64,000 bases of DNA from Haematococcus lacustris (Eukaryota; Chlorophyta; Chlorophyceae; Chlamydomonadales; Haematococcaceae), in assembly GCA_030144725.1 (NCBI GenBank), contig JASKMD010000036.1:818491-882490 (forward strand), read 5' to 3'. Below the pieces are notes generated by a model, which worked only from the letters and a program-made list of their open reading frames with translations, did no database searches and was not told where the DNA came from. The translations under genes were made by a program, and so were the position numbers. Positions 33,831 through 44,704 of the stretch are shown in pieces (within the stretch, counting starts at the first letter, position 1; the number at the start of each line of letters is the position of its first letter).

Positions 33831-36800
33831 GCGCATATGGGGGCATAGGGGGCCATAGGGGACATAGGCGCACGGGTTGTGAGATGTGCCTAAGCAGCAG
33901 CATCAGCACTCACCACACAGCGACCGACCTGGCTGCCTGCTCCAGGTGACTGTAACGGTGTAGTTAGAGGTGGTGACGGGGGGCCTGGGCTGGGCGGGGG
34001 CAGGGGTTAGGGGGGGCGGGAATAGGGGGGGGCGGGGTCGGGGGCAAGGGCGGGGGAGGGGAGGGGAGGTCTGCGATGTCAGGGGGTAGAAGGCGAGGGG
34101 GAAGGGGAATGTAGGGTACGAGGGTAGAGTAGGGGCAAGAGTATAGGCTTGGTCGGGCTGGGCTGGGCAGGGCTGGGGGCAGAGCTGCGGGCGGAGGAGG
34201 GAGTGGGGGTGGGGGAAGGAGCAGGGGTTGAGGTGGGGGAGGGGGAAGTGCGCTTATGACTAGGGGGGGAGGGTGTAGGGGGGCTAGACGGGGCGGGGAG
34301 GTGCCCATAAGACCTGCAGCCAAGGGGCGTGCATGTGTGTTAGGAAGCTCAGTGTGGGCACTAAGCCCTAGCCACTTACCAGTAACCACTCACTGATTAC
34401 CTGTGGCCATCAGTAGCCACTCTTTAGCAGGAGGAAGGAAGGGAGCAGGGCGGAAGTATGGTAGGAGTGTGGGGTGGGGTGGTGTGTTTCCGGTAGACCT
34501 GCAGCAAACATGGGCTGGCGGTTAGGTAGGGTAATGAGGAACACTGCAAGAGAGGGGCTAGCCACTCACATGCTTACACAGTGCTGCACCGTGTTCATTG
34601 TTTGCTCTTACCTTAATCTTTGTGATGGGGAGTTGGGACGAGGGTTGCGCAAAGAGGGTGGGGGGTGAGGAGAAGTTCGTGGTGGGTAAGGTGAGGGCTG
34701 CGATGCCATGGACATGAAGGGGGAAGAGGGGGGAAGAGGGGGGAAGGGGGGGAAGGAGGCTGCAATGGGGAGGGGAGGGGGTGGTTGCGATGGAGAGGGG
34801 CAGGCAGCAGGAGCAGGGGATGAGGGGGAGGGCGCAAGTAGTTGAGGTGGCGAACTTGTAGTTGGTGGTGATATTGGTGGTGAAGTTAGGGGGAAGGGGG
34901 CGAGAGGCAGCAGTGACTCTGACCTGCAGTAAACACAAGGTACGTGGTTGCGATGACAGACAGCAAAGAATGCAAGCTCACCTCGTGGGATGGGGTGGGT
35001 AGTCTACACCTGTCCGTCTCGCTTATTAGCAGGAGGAAGGACCGTCTGACCTGCAGTAGAGAAGGGGCATGGTACGCTTTGGTACGATTTGCACGAAGCA
35101 GCAAAACTGCAAAAAGAAGAAGCAGCAGAACTGTCAAAAGGCTACGATTGCGTAGCGCTTCGTGGCTAGGCTGCATGTGAAACTAGTTGCGGCGCTGCGT
35201 TGTTGCAACTATGTCTACGAGGTTGGCTGGCTGCGGAAATGTCTATAAGGTTTACTATTGCACGGCTGTCTGCGTGACTGTGAGGTTGTCGGCAAGGGCG
35301 AAAGTTGTCGGCAAGGGCGAACGCATGGCTAGGCGGCCTTGTGCCCACCAAGATGCGAGTCGCGATGGGGCGTGAAGGACGTGGACGGCAGATCGGCTTG
35401 CATGTTAGACATGAAATATGAAAAAATTAAAATGCGCCCAGTCAAGCGTCGATCCTAGTCATGCTAGGAACGCAGCCGCAGCTAGTGGCAGCGAGAAACT
35501 CAGCCATGAAGATAAGCATAGATAAGGCAGATAGAAACCAAGCTGCCCACACCCAGCTGCAGACAACATCGCAGCCAGGCAGCCACTCTCGCATGACACA
35601 TCGCAGCCAGGCCGCCACATTGCAGCCAGGCAGCCACATCCTCCCAGCCAATGTCGCTGCCACGTAGCACGGTGCTTCGCAGCCACTCTCGCACGCAGCT
35701 AGCAGCTTGCCTGGCAGGCCTCGCAGACGTAGCAACCAGCCTCGAGATCGCAACGCAATACCTCGCACGCTCAGCCACGCAGCCCACGCAACGAGCTAGC
35801 GACGTAGTCTACTTTGACCCACCTCTATGCCTTTGACATGTCGAAACCACCATCTCCGAGCCTGTCCTCCCACATCAGCTCCTACATCTACATCCTCTGT
35901 TGGTGAGTGCATCTTGTACCCACCATACATTGCTCCTCCCTTGACAACTTGTCACCCTTTGTTTTGCAGGTCCTCTACACATTCCTTTACCCTCCTTCCT
36001 CCTTCACTCCCCTTCCCTGCCCCCCCCCCCCCCGCCCCTCCCTCCCCTACCCTCTCTCCCTACCCTCCCCCACCTTCACCACCCTGTACCCTCCCCATTG
36101 CAGCCCGGCCCACTACAAAGGTAAGAGCCAACTGGGATGAAGCATGGAGGAGCACAGAAGAGCACGGAGCAAGCGGTGAGTGGCCACCCCTCGCCTTTTA
36201 GTGGTCCTCATTTCACAGCCTACACAGCTAGCATGCGCCGTGTTTGCTGCAGGTCTGACGGAGTTTGCAGCAAGTCTGAGGGACCCTCCTCCCTCCCTCC
36301 CTCCCCTCCCTCCTCTCCCTCCCTCCCTCCCTCCCTCCCTCCCTCCCTCCCTCTCCTCCCTCCCTCCCCTCCCTCCCTCCCTCCCTCCCTCCCTCCCTCC
36401 CTCCCTCCCTCCCTCCCTCCCTCCCTCCCTCCCTCCCTCCCTCCCTCCCTCCCTCCCTCCCATCCCTCCCTCCCTCCCTCCCTCCCTCCCTCCCTCCCTC
36501 CCTCCCTCCCTCTCCCTCCCTCCCTCCCTCCCTCCCTCCCTCCCTCCCTCCCTCCCCTCCTCCCTCCCTCCCTCCCTCCCTCCCCTCCCTCCCTCCCTCC
36601 CTCCCTCCCTCCCTCCCTCCCTCCCTCCCTCCCTCCCTCCCTCCCTCCCTCCCTCCCGCCCTCCCTCCCTCCCTCCCTCCCTCCCTCCCTCCCTCCCTCC
36701 CGTCCCTCCCTCCCCTCCCTCCCTCCCCCTCCCTCCCTCCCTCCCTCCCTCCCTCCCTCCCTCCCTCCCTCCCTCCCTCCCTCCCTCCCCTCCCTCCCTC

Positions 36801-38526
36801 CCTCCCTCCCTCCCTCCCTCCCTCCCTCCCTCCCTCCCTCCCTCCCTCCCTCCCTCCCTCCCTCCCTCCCTCCCTCCCTCCCTCCCTCCCCTCCCTCCCT
36901 CCCTCCCTCCCTCCCTCCCTCCCTCCCTCCTCCCTCCCTCCCTCCCTCCCTCCCTCCCTCCCTCCCTCCCTCCCTCCCTCCCTCCCTCCCTCCCTCCTCC
37001 CTCCCTCCCTCCCCTCCCTCCCTCCCTCCCTCCCTCCCTCCCTCCCTCCCCTCCCTCCCTCCCTCCCTCCCTCCCTCCCTCACCTCCCTCCCTCCCTCCC
37101 TCCCTCCCCTCCCTCCCTCCCTCCCTCCCTCCCTCCCCTCCCTCCCTCCCTCCCTCCCTCCCTCCCTCCCTCCCTCCTCCCTCCCTCCCTCCCTCCCTCC
37201 CTCCCTCCCTCCCTCCCTCCCTCCCTCCCTCCCTCCCTCCCCTCCCTCCCTCCCTCCCTCCCTCCCATCCCCTCCCTCCCTCCCTCCCTCCCTCCCTCCC
37301 TCCCTCCCTCCCTCCCTCCCTCCCTCCCTCCCTCCCTCCCTCCCTCCCTCCCTCCCTCCCTCCCTCCCTCCCTCCCTCCCTCCCTCCCTCCCTCCCTCCC
37401 TGCCTCCCTCCCACCCTCCCACATCCTTCATCCTTCATCCTTCACCCTTCATCCTTCCTGCCAGTGAGTGGCTGATGGTGGCTACAGGTAAGGAGTGAGT
37501 GGCTAGCCCCCCTGTCATTGTTTGTGCTAGTACGCCCCGTGTTTGCTACAGGTCTGACGGTGTCACCTAGTACCCTCCCTCCCAGCAGCCAAGAGCAAGC
37601 CCCCCACCCTTCACCAACCTACCATGGCGCTACCCACCACCTCTCCCAAACACACCCCCTCGCCCCCCTCATCACCCTCTTCTCTCTGCCCTTTCGCTCC
37701 CTTCCTCCTTCCTGCTAGTGATAGGCTACAAGTCGCTACAGGTAAGGAGTGAGTGGTTACCAGTAAGTGGCTAACACCTGTTTCCTAGCCTGATCTACTA
37801 CGTCACGTGCACGCCCCTTGGCTGCAGGTCTGATGGGCACCGCCGCTCCCCTTTCCTTTCCCCTACACAACCACCCCTCCCCAACTCATCATCCCCCGCT
37901 CCCTCCCCCCGCCCCCACCCCTCCCCAACTCATCCTCCCCCGCTCCCTCCCCCGCCCCCACCCCCGCCCATGCCCTCACCCTATACAGATCCCTTCCCCC
38001 TCCCTCGAACCTTCCCTCGAGCCTTCCCCATGGACCTCCCCTTCCCTTCCCTCCCCTCGTCACACCCTTCGCCTTTTCCTCCCATTTCCCACGCCCACCA
38101 CCATCGCCAAGCTGGTCGTCCCTCCACATCCACCTCTCCCCACCCCCACTTTCCCCCTCCCTGTTACCTCTCCCTTGACATCCCAGCAGCCAAGTGATAG
38201 CCCACCCCATCCACCCTCTTGCCACTACCACCACCACCACCACCCCTCCCTTCCCCCTCTCCCTCTCTCCCATGTTTGTCAAGCCTACCCTTCCCCTCTC
38301 CCACCCTTTGATTGACGTGGCATCGCAGCCCCCACCTCACCCCACCTTCCCTTCCCTACACACTACTACACACCCCATCACAGCCCCAACCCACTGGCGC
38401 ATGGGATGTGTTGCCAGGGGTGAGCAGGTAGGAGGCCAGGAGGACCACAAAGGTGAGGCCGCGGTGATAGCTAACACAGTGCCCAGCCTGGACACCCTAC
38501 ATCACGTGCACGCCCCTTGATTGCAG
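33831..38526 (+). repeat. E4 right half: GT-AG intron-like modules in C-rich sequence
   Basis: Plus-strand modules are at 35903-35969, 36176-36252, 37495-37551, 37749-37826 and 38464-38526. Minus-strand ones are at 34379-34314, 34569-34499 and 34981-34924. Most end (T)TGCAG or ACAG followed by GTCTGA(C/T)GG. C-rich tracts follow on the sense strand in each case. Modules diverge from a point near 35000-35900, so the two sets face opposite ways. 35400-35830 holds CGCAGCCAGGCAGCC repeats. Confidence 0.6.
36283..37428. repeat. (CCCT)n polypyrimidine tract, 1.1 kb
   Basis: Almost pure CCCT tetramers, with occasional CC or CT slips and rare CCCA/CCCG variants, making an uninterrupted polypyrimidine/polypurine tract over 1.1 kb. 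It follows an intron-like module. The long PSLPPSLP and GREGGREG frames are artefacts. Confidence 0.98.
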
Positions 38527-39238
38527 GTCTGATGGGCACCTCCCCTCCACTTTCCCTACACAACCACCCCCTCCCAATTCATCCTCCCCCGCCCCCGCTC
38601 CCTCCCCCGCCCCCACCCCCGCCTTCACTCCTCCACTCCCACCCCCTTTCCTCCACCTCCTTTCCCACCTCCTCCACTCCCTCCCTCCCTCCCTCCCGCC
38701 TCCCGCCTCCCTGCCTATCGCCTCCCCGCCTCCCGCCTCCCTGCCTCCCGCCTCCCGCCTCCCTGCATATCGCCTCCCCGCCTCCCGCCTCCCTGCCTCC
38801 TGCCTCCCGCCTTCCACATCTACCCTCCCTCCCCGCCTTCACTCCTCCACTCCCACCCCCTTTCCAGCAGCAGTCATCAAGCAGCCAAAAGGTAGGTAGG
38901 TGCGATAGTGCCCCTACTATCTGCTGCTGCAGCCCCCCTGCCCCCCTGCTGCTGCTGCTGCTGCAGCCCCCCTCCCCCCCTTGCTGCTGCTGCTGCTGCC
39001 CCCCTACTGCTGCGGCTGCCCCCCTACTGCTGTTGCTGCCCCACTGCCCCCCTACTGCTGCTGCTGCTGCTGCCCCCCTACTGCTGCGGCTGCCCCCCTA
39101 CTGCTGCTCCTGCTGCTGAAACCCTGCTGCTGAACCCTGGTTGCGCCTACTATCTGCTGCCTACTATCTGCTGTTGCAGCCCCCCTGCCCCCATGCTGCT
39201 GCTGCTCCCCTGCCCCCCTGCCCCCCTGCTGCTGCTGC
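38527..39238. repeat. C-rich and CTG-rich low-complexity block (E4)
   Basis: 38690-38815 has CCGCCTCCCTG(C/T) repeats; 38920-39238 has (CTG)n runs alternating with CCCCC. A near copy of this module order lies in E1 (11300-11530: CCGCCTCCCGCC, then GCAGCAGTCATCAAG, then CTGCTGCTGC), so E1 and E4 share internal content. Confidence 0.85.
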
Positions 39239-41222
39239 GTGTCACAGCCAGCCAGTACTGGTCACAGCCAGCCAGCCAGTACTGGTCACAGCCAGTACTG
39301 GTCACATCCAGCCAGCCAGTACTGGTCAGCCAGCCAGTACTGGTCACAGCCAGCCACCCAGTACTGGTCAGCCAGCCAGCCAGTACTGGTCACAGCCAGC
39401 CAGCCAGTACTGGTCAGCCAGCCAGTACTGGTCACAGCCAGCCAGTACTGGTCACAGCCAGCCAGCCAGTACTGGTCACAGCCAGCCAGTACTGGTCACA
39501 GCCAGCCAGCCAGTACTGGTCACAGCCAGCCAGTACTGGTCACAGCCAGCCAGCCAAAACTGGTCACAGCCAGCCAGTACTGGTCACAGCCAGCCAGTAC
39601 TGGTCACAGCCAGCCAGTACTGGTCACAGCCAGCCAGCCAGTACTGGTCACAGCCAGCCAGCCAGCCAGCCAGCCAGTACTGGTCACAGCCAGCCAGTAC
39701 TGGTCACAGCCAGCCAGCCAGTACTGGTCACAGCCAGCCAGTACTGGTCACAGCCAGCCAGCCAGTACTGGTCACAGCCAGCCAGTACTGGTCACAGCCA
39801 GCCAGTACTGGTCACAGCCAGCCAGTACTGGTCACAGCCAGCCAGCCAGTACTGGTCACAGCCAGCCAGTACTGGTCACAGCCAGCCAGTACTGGTCACA
39901 GCCAGCCAGTACTGGTCACAGCCAGCCAGTACTGGTCACAGCCAGCCAGTACTGGTCACAGCCAGCCACCCAGTACTGGTCAGCCAGCCAGTACTGGTCA
40001 GCCAGCCAGCCAGCCAGTACTGGTCAGCTAGCCAGTACTGGTCACAGCCAGCCAGCCAGTACTGGTCAGCCAGCCAGTACTGGTCACAACCAGCCAGCCA
40101 GTACTGGTCAGCCAGCCAGTACTGGTCACAGCCAGCCACCCAGTACTGGTCAGCCAGCCAGTACTGTTCACAGCCAGCCAGCTAGTACTGGTCAGCCAGC
40201 CAGTACTGGTCACAGCCAGCCAGCCAGTACTGGTCAGCCAGCCAGTACTGGTCACAGCCAGCCAGCCAGTACTGGTCAGCCAGCCAGTACTGGTCACAGC
40301 CAGCCAGCCAGTACTGGTCAGCCAGCCAGTACTGGTCAGCCAGCCAGTACTGGTCACAGCCAGCCAGCCAGTACTGGTCAGCCAGCCAGTACTGGTCACA
40401 ACCAGCCAGCCAGTACTGGTCACAGCCAGCCAGCCAGTACTGGTCAGCCAGCCAGTACTGGTCACAGCCAGCCAGCCAGTACTGGTCAGCCAGCCAGTAC
40501 TGGTCACAACCAGCCAGCCAGTACTGGTCAGATAGCCAGTACTGGTCACAGCCAGCCAGCCAGTACTGGTCACAGCCAGTACTGGTCACAGCCAGCCAGC
40601 CAGTACTGGTCAGCCAGCCAGTACTGGTCACAGCCAGCCACCCAGTACTGGTCAGCCAGCCAGTACTGGTCACATCCATCCAGCCAGTACTGGTCAGCCA
40701 GCCAGTACTGGTCACAGCCAGCCAGCCAGTACTGGTCAGCCAGCCAGCCAGTACTGGTCAGCCAGCCAGCCAGTACTGGTCACAGCCAGCCAGCCAGTAC
40801 TGGTCAGCCAGCCAGTACTGGTCACAGCCAGCCAGCCAGTACTGGTCACAGCCAGCCAGCCAGTACTGGTCAGCCAGCCAGTACTGGTCACAGCCAGCCA
40901 GCCAGTACTGGTCAGCCAGCCAGCCAGTACTGGTCAGCCAGCCAGCCAGTACTGGTCACAGCCAGCCAGCCAGTACTGGTCAGCCAGCCAGTACTGGTCA
41001 CAGCCAGCCAGCCAATACTGGTCACAGCCAGCCAGCCAGTACTGGTCAGCCAGCCAGTACTGGTCACAGCCAGCCAGCCAGTACTGGTCACAGCCAGTAC
41101 TGGTCACAGCCAGCCAGCCAGTACTGGTCAGCCAGCCAGTACTGGTCACAACCAGCCAGCCAGTACTGGTCAGATAGCCAGTACTGGTCAGCCAGCCAGT
41201 ACTGGTCACAGCCAGCCAGCCA
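39239..41222. repeat. E4 internal CCAGTACTGG array, 2.0 kb
   Basis: About 90 CCAGTACTGG palindromes linked by TCACAGCCAG or TCAGCCAG, giving mixed spacing of about 18, 20, 22 and 24 bp in higher-order groups. The core is shared with the left array, but the linkers differ completely. The 679-residue STGHSQPA frame is an artefact. Confidence 0.97.
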
Positions 41223-42857
41223 GACTCTGTGTCACTTTGCAGGGGCTGGAGCTTGGACGACTACCTTCATCACATTGAGGTCGCCTTGCATTATAAGGGA
41301 ATGAGATAGAGGACGGATGGAGTGTCTTGGTTGATGCTACATAGCATGCGAAGCAGTGTACTATGTAATGTTAGTGACAATGATAACAAACACACGTACA
41401 TAGTAATCTCAATGACATTGCTTAGTGAGTGATGGTCACCCCCGCCATTGGCTGCACCCCCATGGCTCAAGAGATAACTTTCTAACTCATTTCTGCACGG
41501 AAGAGGCCGCCGATTTGTGCGATGAGCTTGTGATGGCCCGAATAGAGTGCAGACAGCTCCAGCGGTTTGCCGGGTGGCTGGCCCCCAACACGCGACGTGT
41601 TCTGGAGCGACGCAGGCACAGTTAACGACGGCTATAGGCAGCCGGGACCCAGCGCGGCGTGAAAGACGCATCCAAACTATTTTTCAAATCAGCATGCAAC
41701 AGATGTTTTTAACGCTTCTTTAACACGGGTTCAGTCCACATGTGACAGGAACTTCAAGGTCTCCTGATCATTGGTGCCAGTGGTTCCTTCACAGCCACAA
41801 GCAGCTAGAATTAGTCGAAAAGATGTAGAAACTGAGCCGTTAACTGTGATTACCGCCCACACACGAAACGGCCCACACATGAAGGCAACGCGTGTATGTC
41901 CTGATTACACGTTAGAAGCCCACACAAGGAGCCGCACAGAACTGGCAGTCCATCTCTTGCCGTCCTGGTTGGACAGATAACCGGCCGGAAAATGTACCCA
42001 TTTCATGGAAGTTTGACATGGTCTTACGTGACACGAGTCGCACGCTGTTGTGTTGCAGGGACAGCCCATAAGCCATACCAGCACTATCAAGCAGATTATC
42101 AGCACTAGCACTAGCACTAGCACATGGCAGGGGGGTCCTGCGCCCGACAAGAAATACAAAAGTTTGAAAACCTGGGCCGCTGAGCGCGATAGCTATTCGC
42201 TGATCACAGCCCCACTAAGCAGGTCAGTCCCGGCACAACGCGACCAGAATTCACAACACCCTCGCCCGCCCCGGCAAAGGTGCACATCAGCCCGAGCAGC
42301 CCGCTAGCTTCGCTTTGATGAGCTGCACCGCCCTGCGCAAAAATCGCTGTAAAACTCTTAAAGATCAGTCGGATAGTTATCAGGGGTGCAGCCAATGGCG
42401 GGGGTGACCTGATAGCACATGCAATGTGTTACAGCGTGTTGTCCTCTTGTTGTAGTCGGTGCCTATACAGTACCTAACCAAGGCTCCCAGCCCTGACCTC
42501 AGTCCTCAGCCCTAACCCTTCAGCTATCATCCAATCGTGTGTAAGCATACTCGCTTGATCCATAGGACTTGACATTATAGAGAGATGTTAACCCATTACA
42601 AGCGCACATGATAGCGCGCATCGACTGGACATCGCACGTCAGAAAGACTAGGCAGAATGGAGAGTTGTTAACCCATCACAAGCGCACATTGTAGCGCACA
42701 TCGACTGGACATCGCACATCGCACATCGACGTAGACAGCCGTTGGGGAGCTTTTAGCGAAGCGCTAAGACCAGCGATGCAAGTATTACATATGGGAAGGC
42801 TTGAATGTGATACGCGGAAACTTTGATATCTCCATGCCCTAACTCTGCCAAAGCTGA
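41223..42857. other. E4 unique segment, no recognised gene
   Basis: Contains a 66-residue frame at 41425-41625 (includes TEEAADLCDELVMARIECRQ) without recognised family. An imperfect direct duplication lies at 42585-42735 (TTAACCCAT(T/C)ACAAGCGCACA, CATCGACTGGACATCGCAC). Confidence 0.5.
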
Positions 42858-42942
42858 CAACCAGTACTGGATGCCAACCAGTACTGGTTGAAGTCCAGTA
42901 CTGGTTAGCAACCAGTACTGGACCTGAACCAGTACTGGTTGC
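42858..42942. repeat. E4 right subterminal ACCAGTACTGGT cluster
   Basis: Five palindromes ACCAGTACTGG(T/A) within 85 bp, about 160 bp from the right terminus. It is far shorter than the left array. Confidence 0.9.
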
Positions 42943-43102
42943 CTCTCAAAACGGCACGACAGGCCAACGCTCAAATCACGCCAGCCACTTGGAGTTGATT
43001 TTTTTTTTCAAGTGCGTTGGCTTGCCAATGGGAAACTGAAGACTTCCATCAGAAAAAAAGTACCCTTAGGTGGCACTTATAATGCGATCTTTTCTACGAG
43101 TG

Positions 43103-44197
43103 TTGAGACCCCTGACTGTCCCAGGGTATCGGTGGGAGCATGTGTCCATGGACCTTGTAACCAAGCTGCCTGCTGGGACCCACGGTTATGATGCCATCTG
43201 TGTCATTGTTGACCGCCTGAGCAAAATGGTGCACTTTGTGCCATGCAAGGAGTCCATGAATGCCATGACCTTTGCCCGGCTGTTCGTCAACAATGTATTC
43301 AAGTTACACGGCCTTCCGGCCGAAGTACTCACCGATCGTGGTGCACACTTTAATAATAAGTTCTGGCATGCTGTTAAAAAGCTGCTGGGTATGAAGACTA
43401 ATATGTCTACTGCCTACAGGCCACAGAGTGATGGCCAGACTGAGAGGTACAATCGTGTACTTGAGGAAATGCTTCGTCATTACATCTCTCCCACTCAGGC
43501 TGACTGGCCTGATCACCTTGCCTTGGCTGAGTTTGCTGTCAACAACTCATGGCAGGAGTCTATACACCCCACGCCCTTCTTCCTCAACACAGGCCAGAGC
43601 CCTGTCACTCCTGGGCTGCGTGACCTGCCTGATGGCGGCCGCTGTCCCTCTGCCCATGCCTTTGCCACTTGGTGGAAAGAAGGTGTTGCCCATGCAAGGC
43701 GGCACATGGCTGATGCGCAGGACAGGTACAAGCGTCATGCTGACACTGGTCTGAAAGACGTGGATTTTGAGGTGGGTGCACAGGTCTTGCTGAGCACCAG
43801 GAACCTGCGCATTAAGACAGGCAAGGTCCGCAAGTTTGTGCCACGTTATGTAGGACCCTTCGTGGTTGAGGCTAAGATCAATGCCAATGCCTACAGACTC
43901 ACTCTGCCTGCCAACATGAGCAGGCTGCATCCCGTCTTCCATGTGTCACTGCTCAAGAAATACTCTGGCAGTGACGTGGGTATCATGCCCCCTCCTGTGG
44001 AATGGATGGATGAGACTCCTGTGTACTATGTCGAGCGTCTGCTTGACCACAGATACGTCCGTGCAGGAAAGGCTGGAGAGTTCCTGGTCCAGTGGGAAGG
44101 TTATGATGCCTCCTTCAATACCTGGGAGCCACGAGCCAACCTGACTGGCTGTGACAAGCTTCTGGCTGAGTACAATGCCATCCACTGTCTCAAGTGA
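43103..44197 (+). pseudogene. pol: Integrase core and chromodomain (copy A)
   Basis: After E4 the frame continues LRPLTVPGYRWEHVSMD. The DDE triad is visible: D in SMDLVTKLP, D in LTDRGAHF, E in RVLEEMLRHY. A GPF module follows (RYVGPFVVEAKINANAYRL), then a chromodomain (VERLLDHRYV, EFLVQWEGYDASFNTWEP). Chromodomains can direct integration to marked chromatin. This segment is intact from here to the stop, but it is separated from the rest of pol by E4 and by the frame change at 26935. Confidence 0.92.
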
Positions 44198-44427
44198 AGA
44201 CCCAGCCTATTAGGTGTTCCTGCTGAAGTGCTGTGGTGTGCTATGGGTTGTGCTGTGTGTGTGAGCAGCCTTCTGGCTGTATGGTTGCATTCTTGCACCT
44301 GAGCTATCGTGCTCCTGGCTATCATGTGTGTTAACCAATTATGGTTCACACTAGCCTCAATAAGCAGTATTGGCTGCGAGTCCTTGGATCTCCTTGGGCG
44401 GAACGGACCTCTTCTGGGGGGGGTGAA
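44198..44427 (+). other. Copy A 3' untranslated region and polypurine tract
   Basis: Untranslated tail followed by TGGGGGGGGTGAA at 44415-44427, immediately before the LTR; this is the expected position of the plus-strand primer. The same tract occurs in copy C at 51800-51812 (minus strand). Confidence 0.8.
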
Positions 44428-44704
44428 TGTAACGGCGAGCCTCGAGCGACACCGTTCCCCTTTGCCCGCGACACCTGGTGTACTGCCTATGGCGGGCGCA
44501 GGTGGGCGCATTACTTTTACCGAGTGAGTAGGGCAGGTTAAAGCCTAGCAGCTCTGCTGTGAGGACAACTGGTTCGATTCCAGGGGGCCCCGTTCTAAGC
44601 CCTAGCCCTCTCACGAGGTACTCTGTAACTCCGCTCCATGGCAGTTTCTTCGCAGTCACACGCTAGACGATCTCTCGGCTTATAGCGTGGTTCAGCACGT
44701 TACT
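44428..44704 (+). repeat. 3' LTR of copy A, 277 bp
   Basis: Begins TGTAACGGCGAGCC and ends CAGCACGTTAC plus T (A in copy C). It matches the LTR at 51523-51799 with a few differences. It contains a tRNA-like T-arm with GGTTCGATTCC at 44571-44581. Confidence 0.92.

Larger units (their letters stand above)
26988..43102. mobile_element. E4: giant CACTC-type DNA element, 16.1 kb, inserted in integrase
   Basis: Left end CACTCGCAGAAAAGATC, right end reverse complement CACTCGTAGAAAAGATC, with TT on both sides (26986-26987, 43103-43104). Removing 26988-43102 and one TT restores GGTGGTCTGTTGAGACCCC as in copy C. The palindrome is ACCAGTACTGGT, in a 1.4-kb left array, a 2.0-kb internal array and a short right array. 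It contains E5, a 1.1-kb CCCT tract and several intron-like modules. No transposase was recognised. It would be about 11.9 kb without E5. Confidence 0.93.
8400..44704 (+). mobile_element. Ty3/gypsy chromovirus copy A, shattered by four nested insertions
   Basis: One retrotransposon whose pieces are collinear with copies B and C: gag 8400-9351 and 13673-14201, protease 14202-14591, linker 21295-21663, reverse transcriptase/RNase H 25127-26987, integrase and chromodomain 43105-44197, then polypurine tract and 3' LTR (44428-44704). Removing insertions E1-E4 and one copy of each 2-bp duplication restores continuity with the uninterrupted copies at every junction. The 5' LTR and N-terminal gag are missing. 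Small indels have also broken its frames, so the copy is dead. The four insertions add 30.6 kb to an element of about 6 kb. Confidence 0.93.

Noticed and set aside
36113..37498. Pro/Ser/Leu-rich and Gly/Arg/Glu-rich frames over 400 residues
   Set aside because: Produced by the CCCT tract, open in several frames on both strands.
39239..41278. 679-residue STGHSQPA frame and its mirror frames
   Set aside because: Artefact of the CCAGTACTGG/TCACAGCCAG array; several frames on both strands are equally open.
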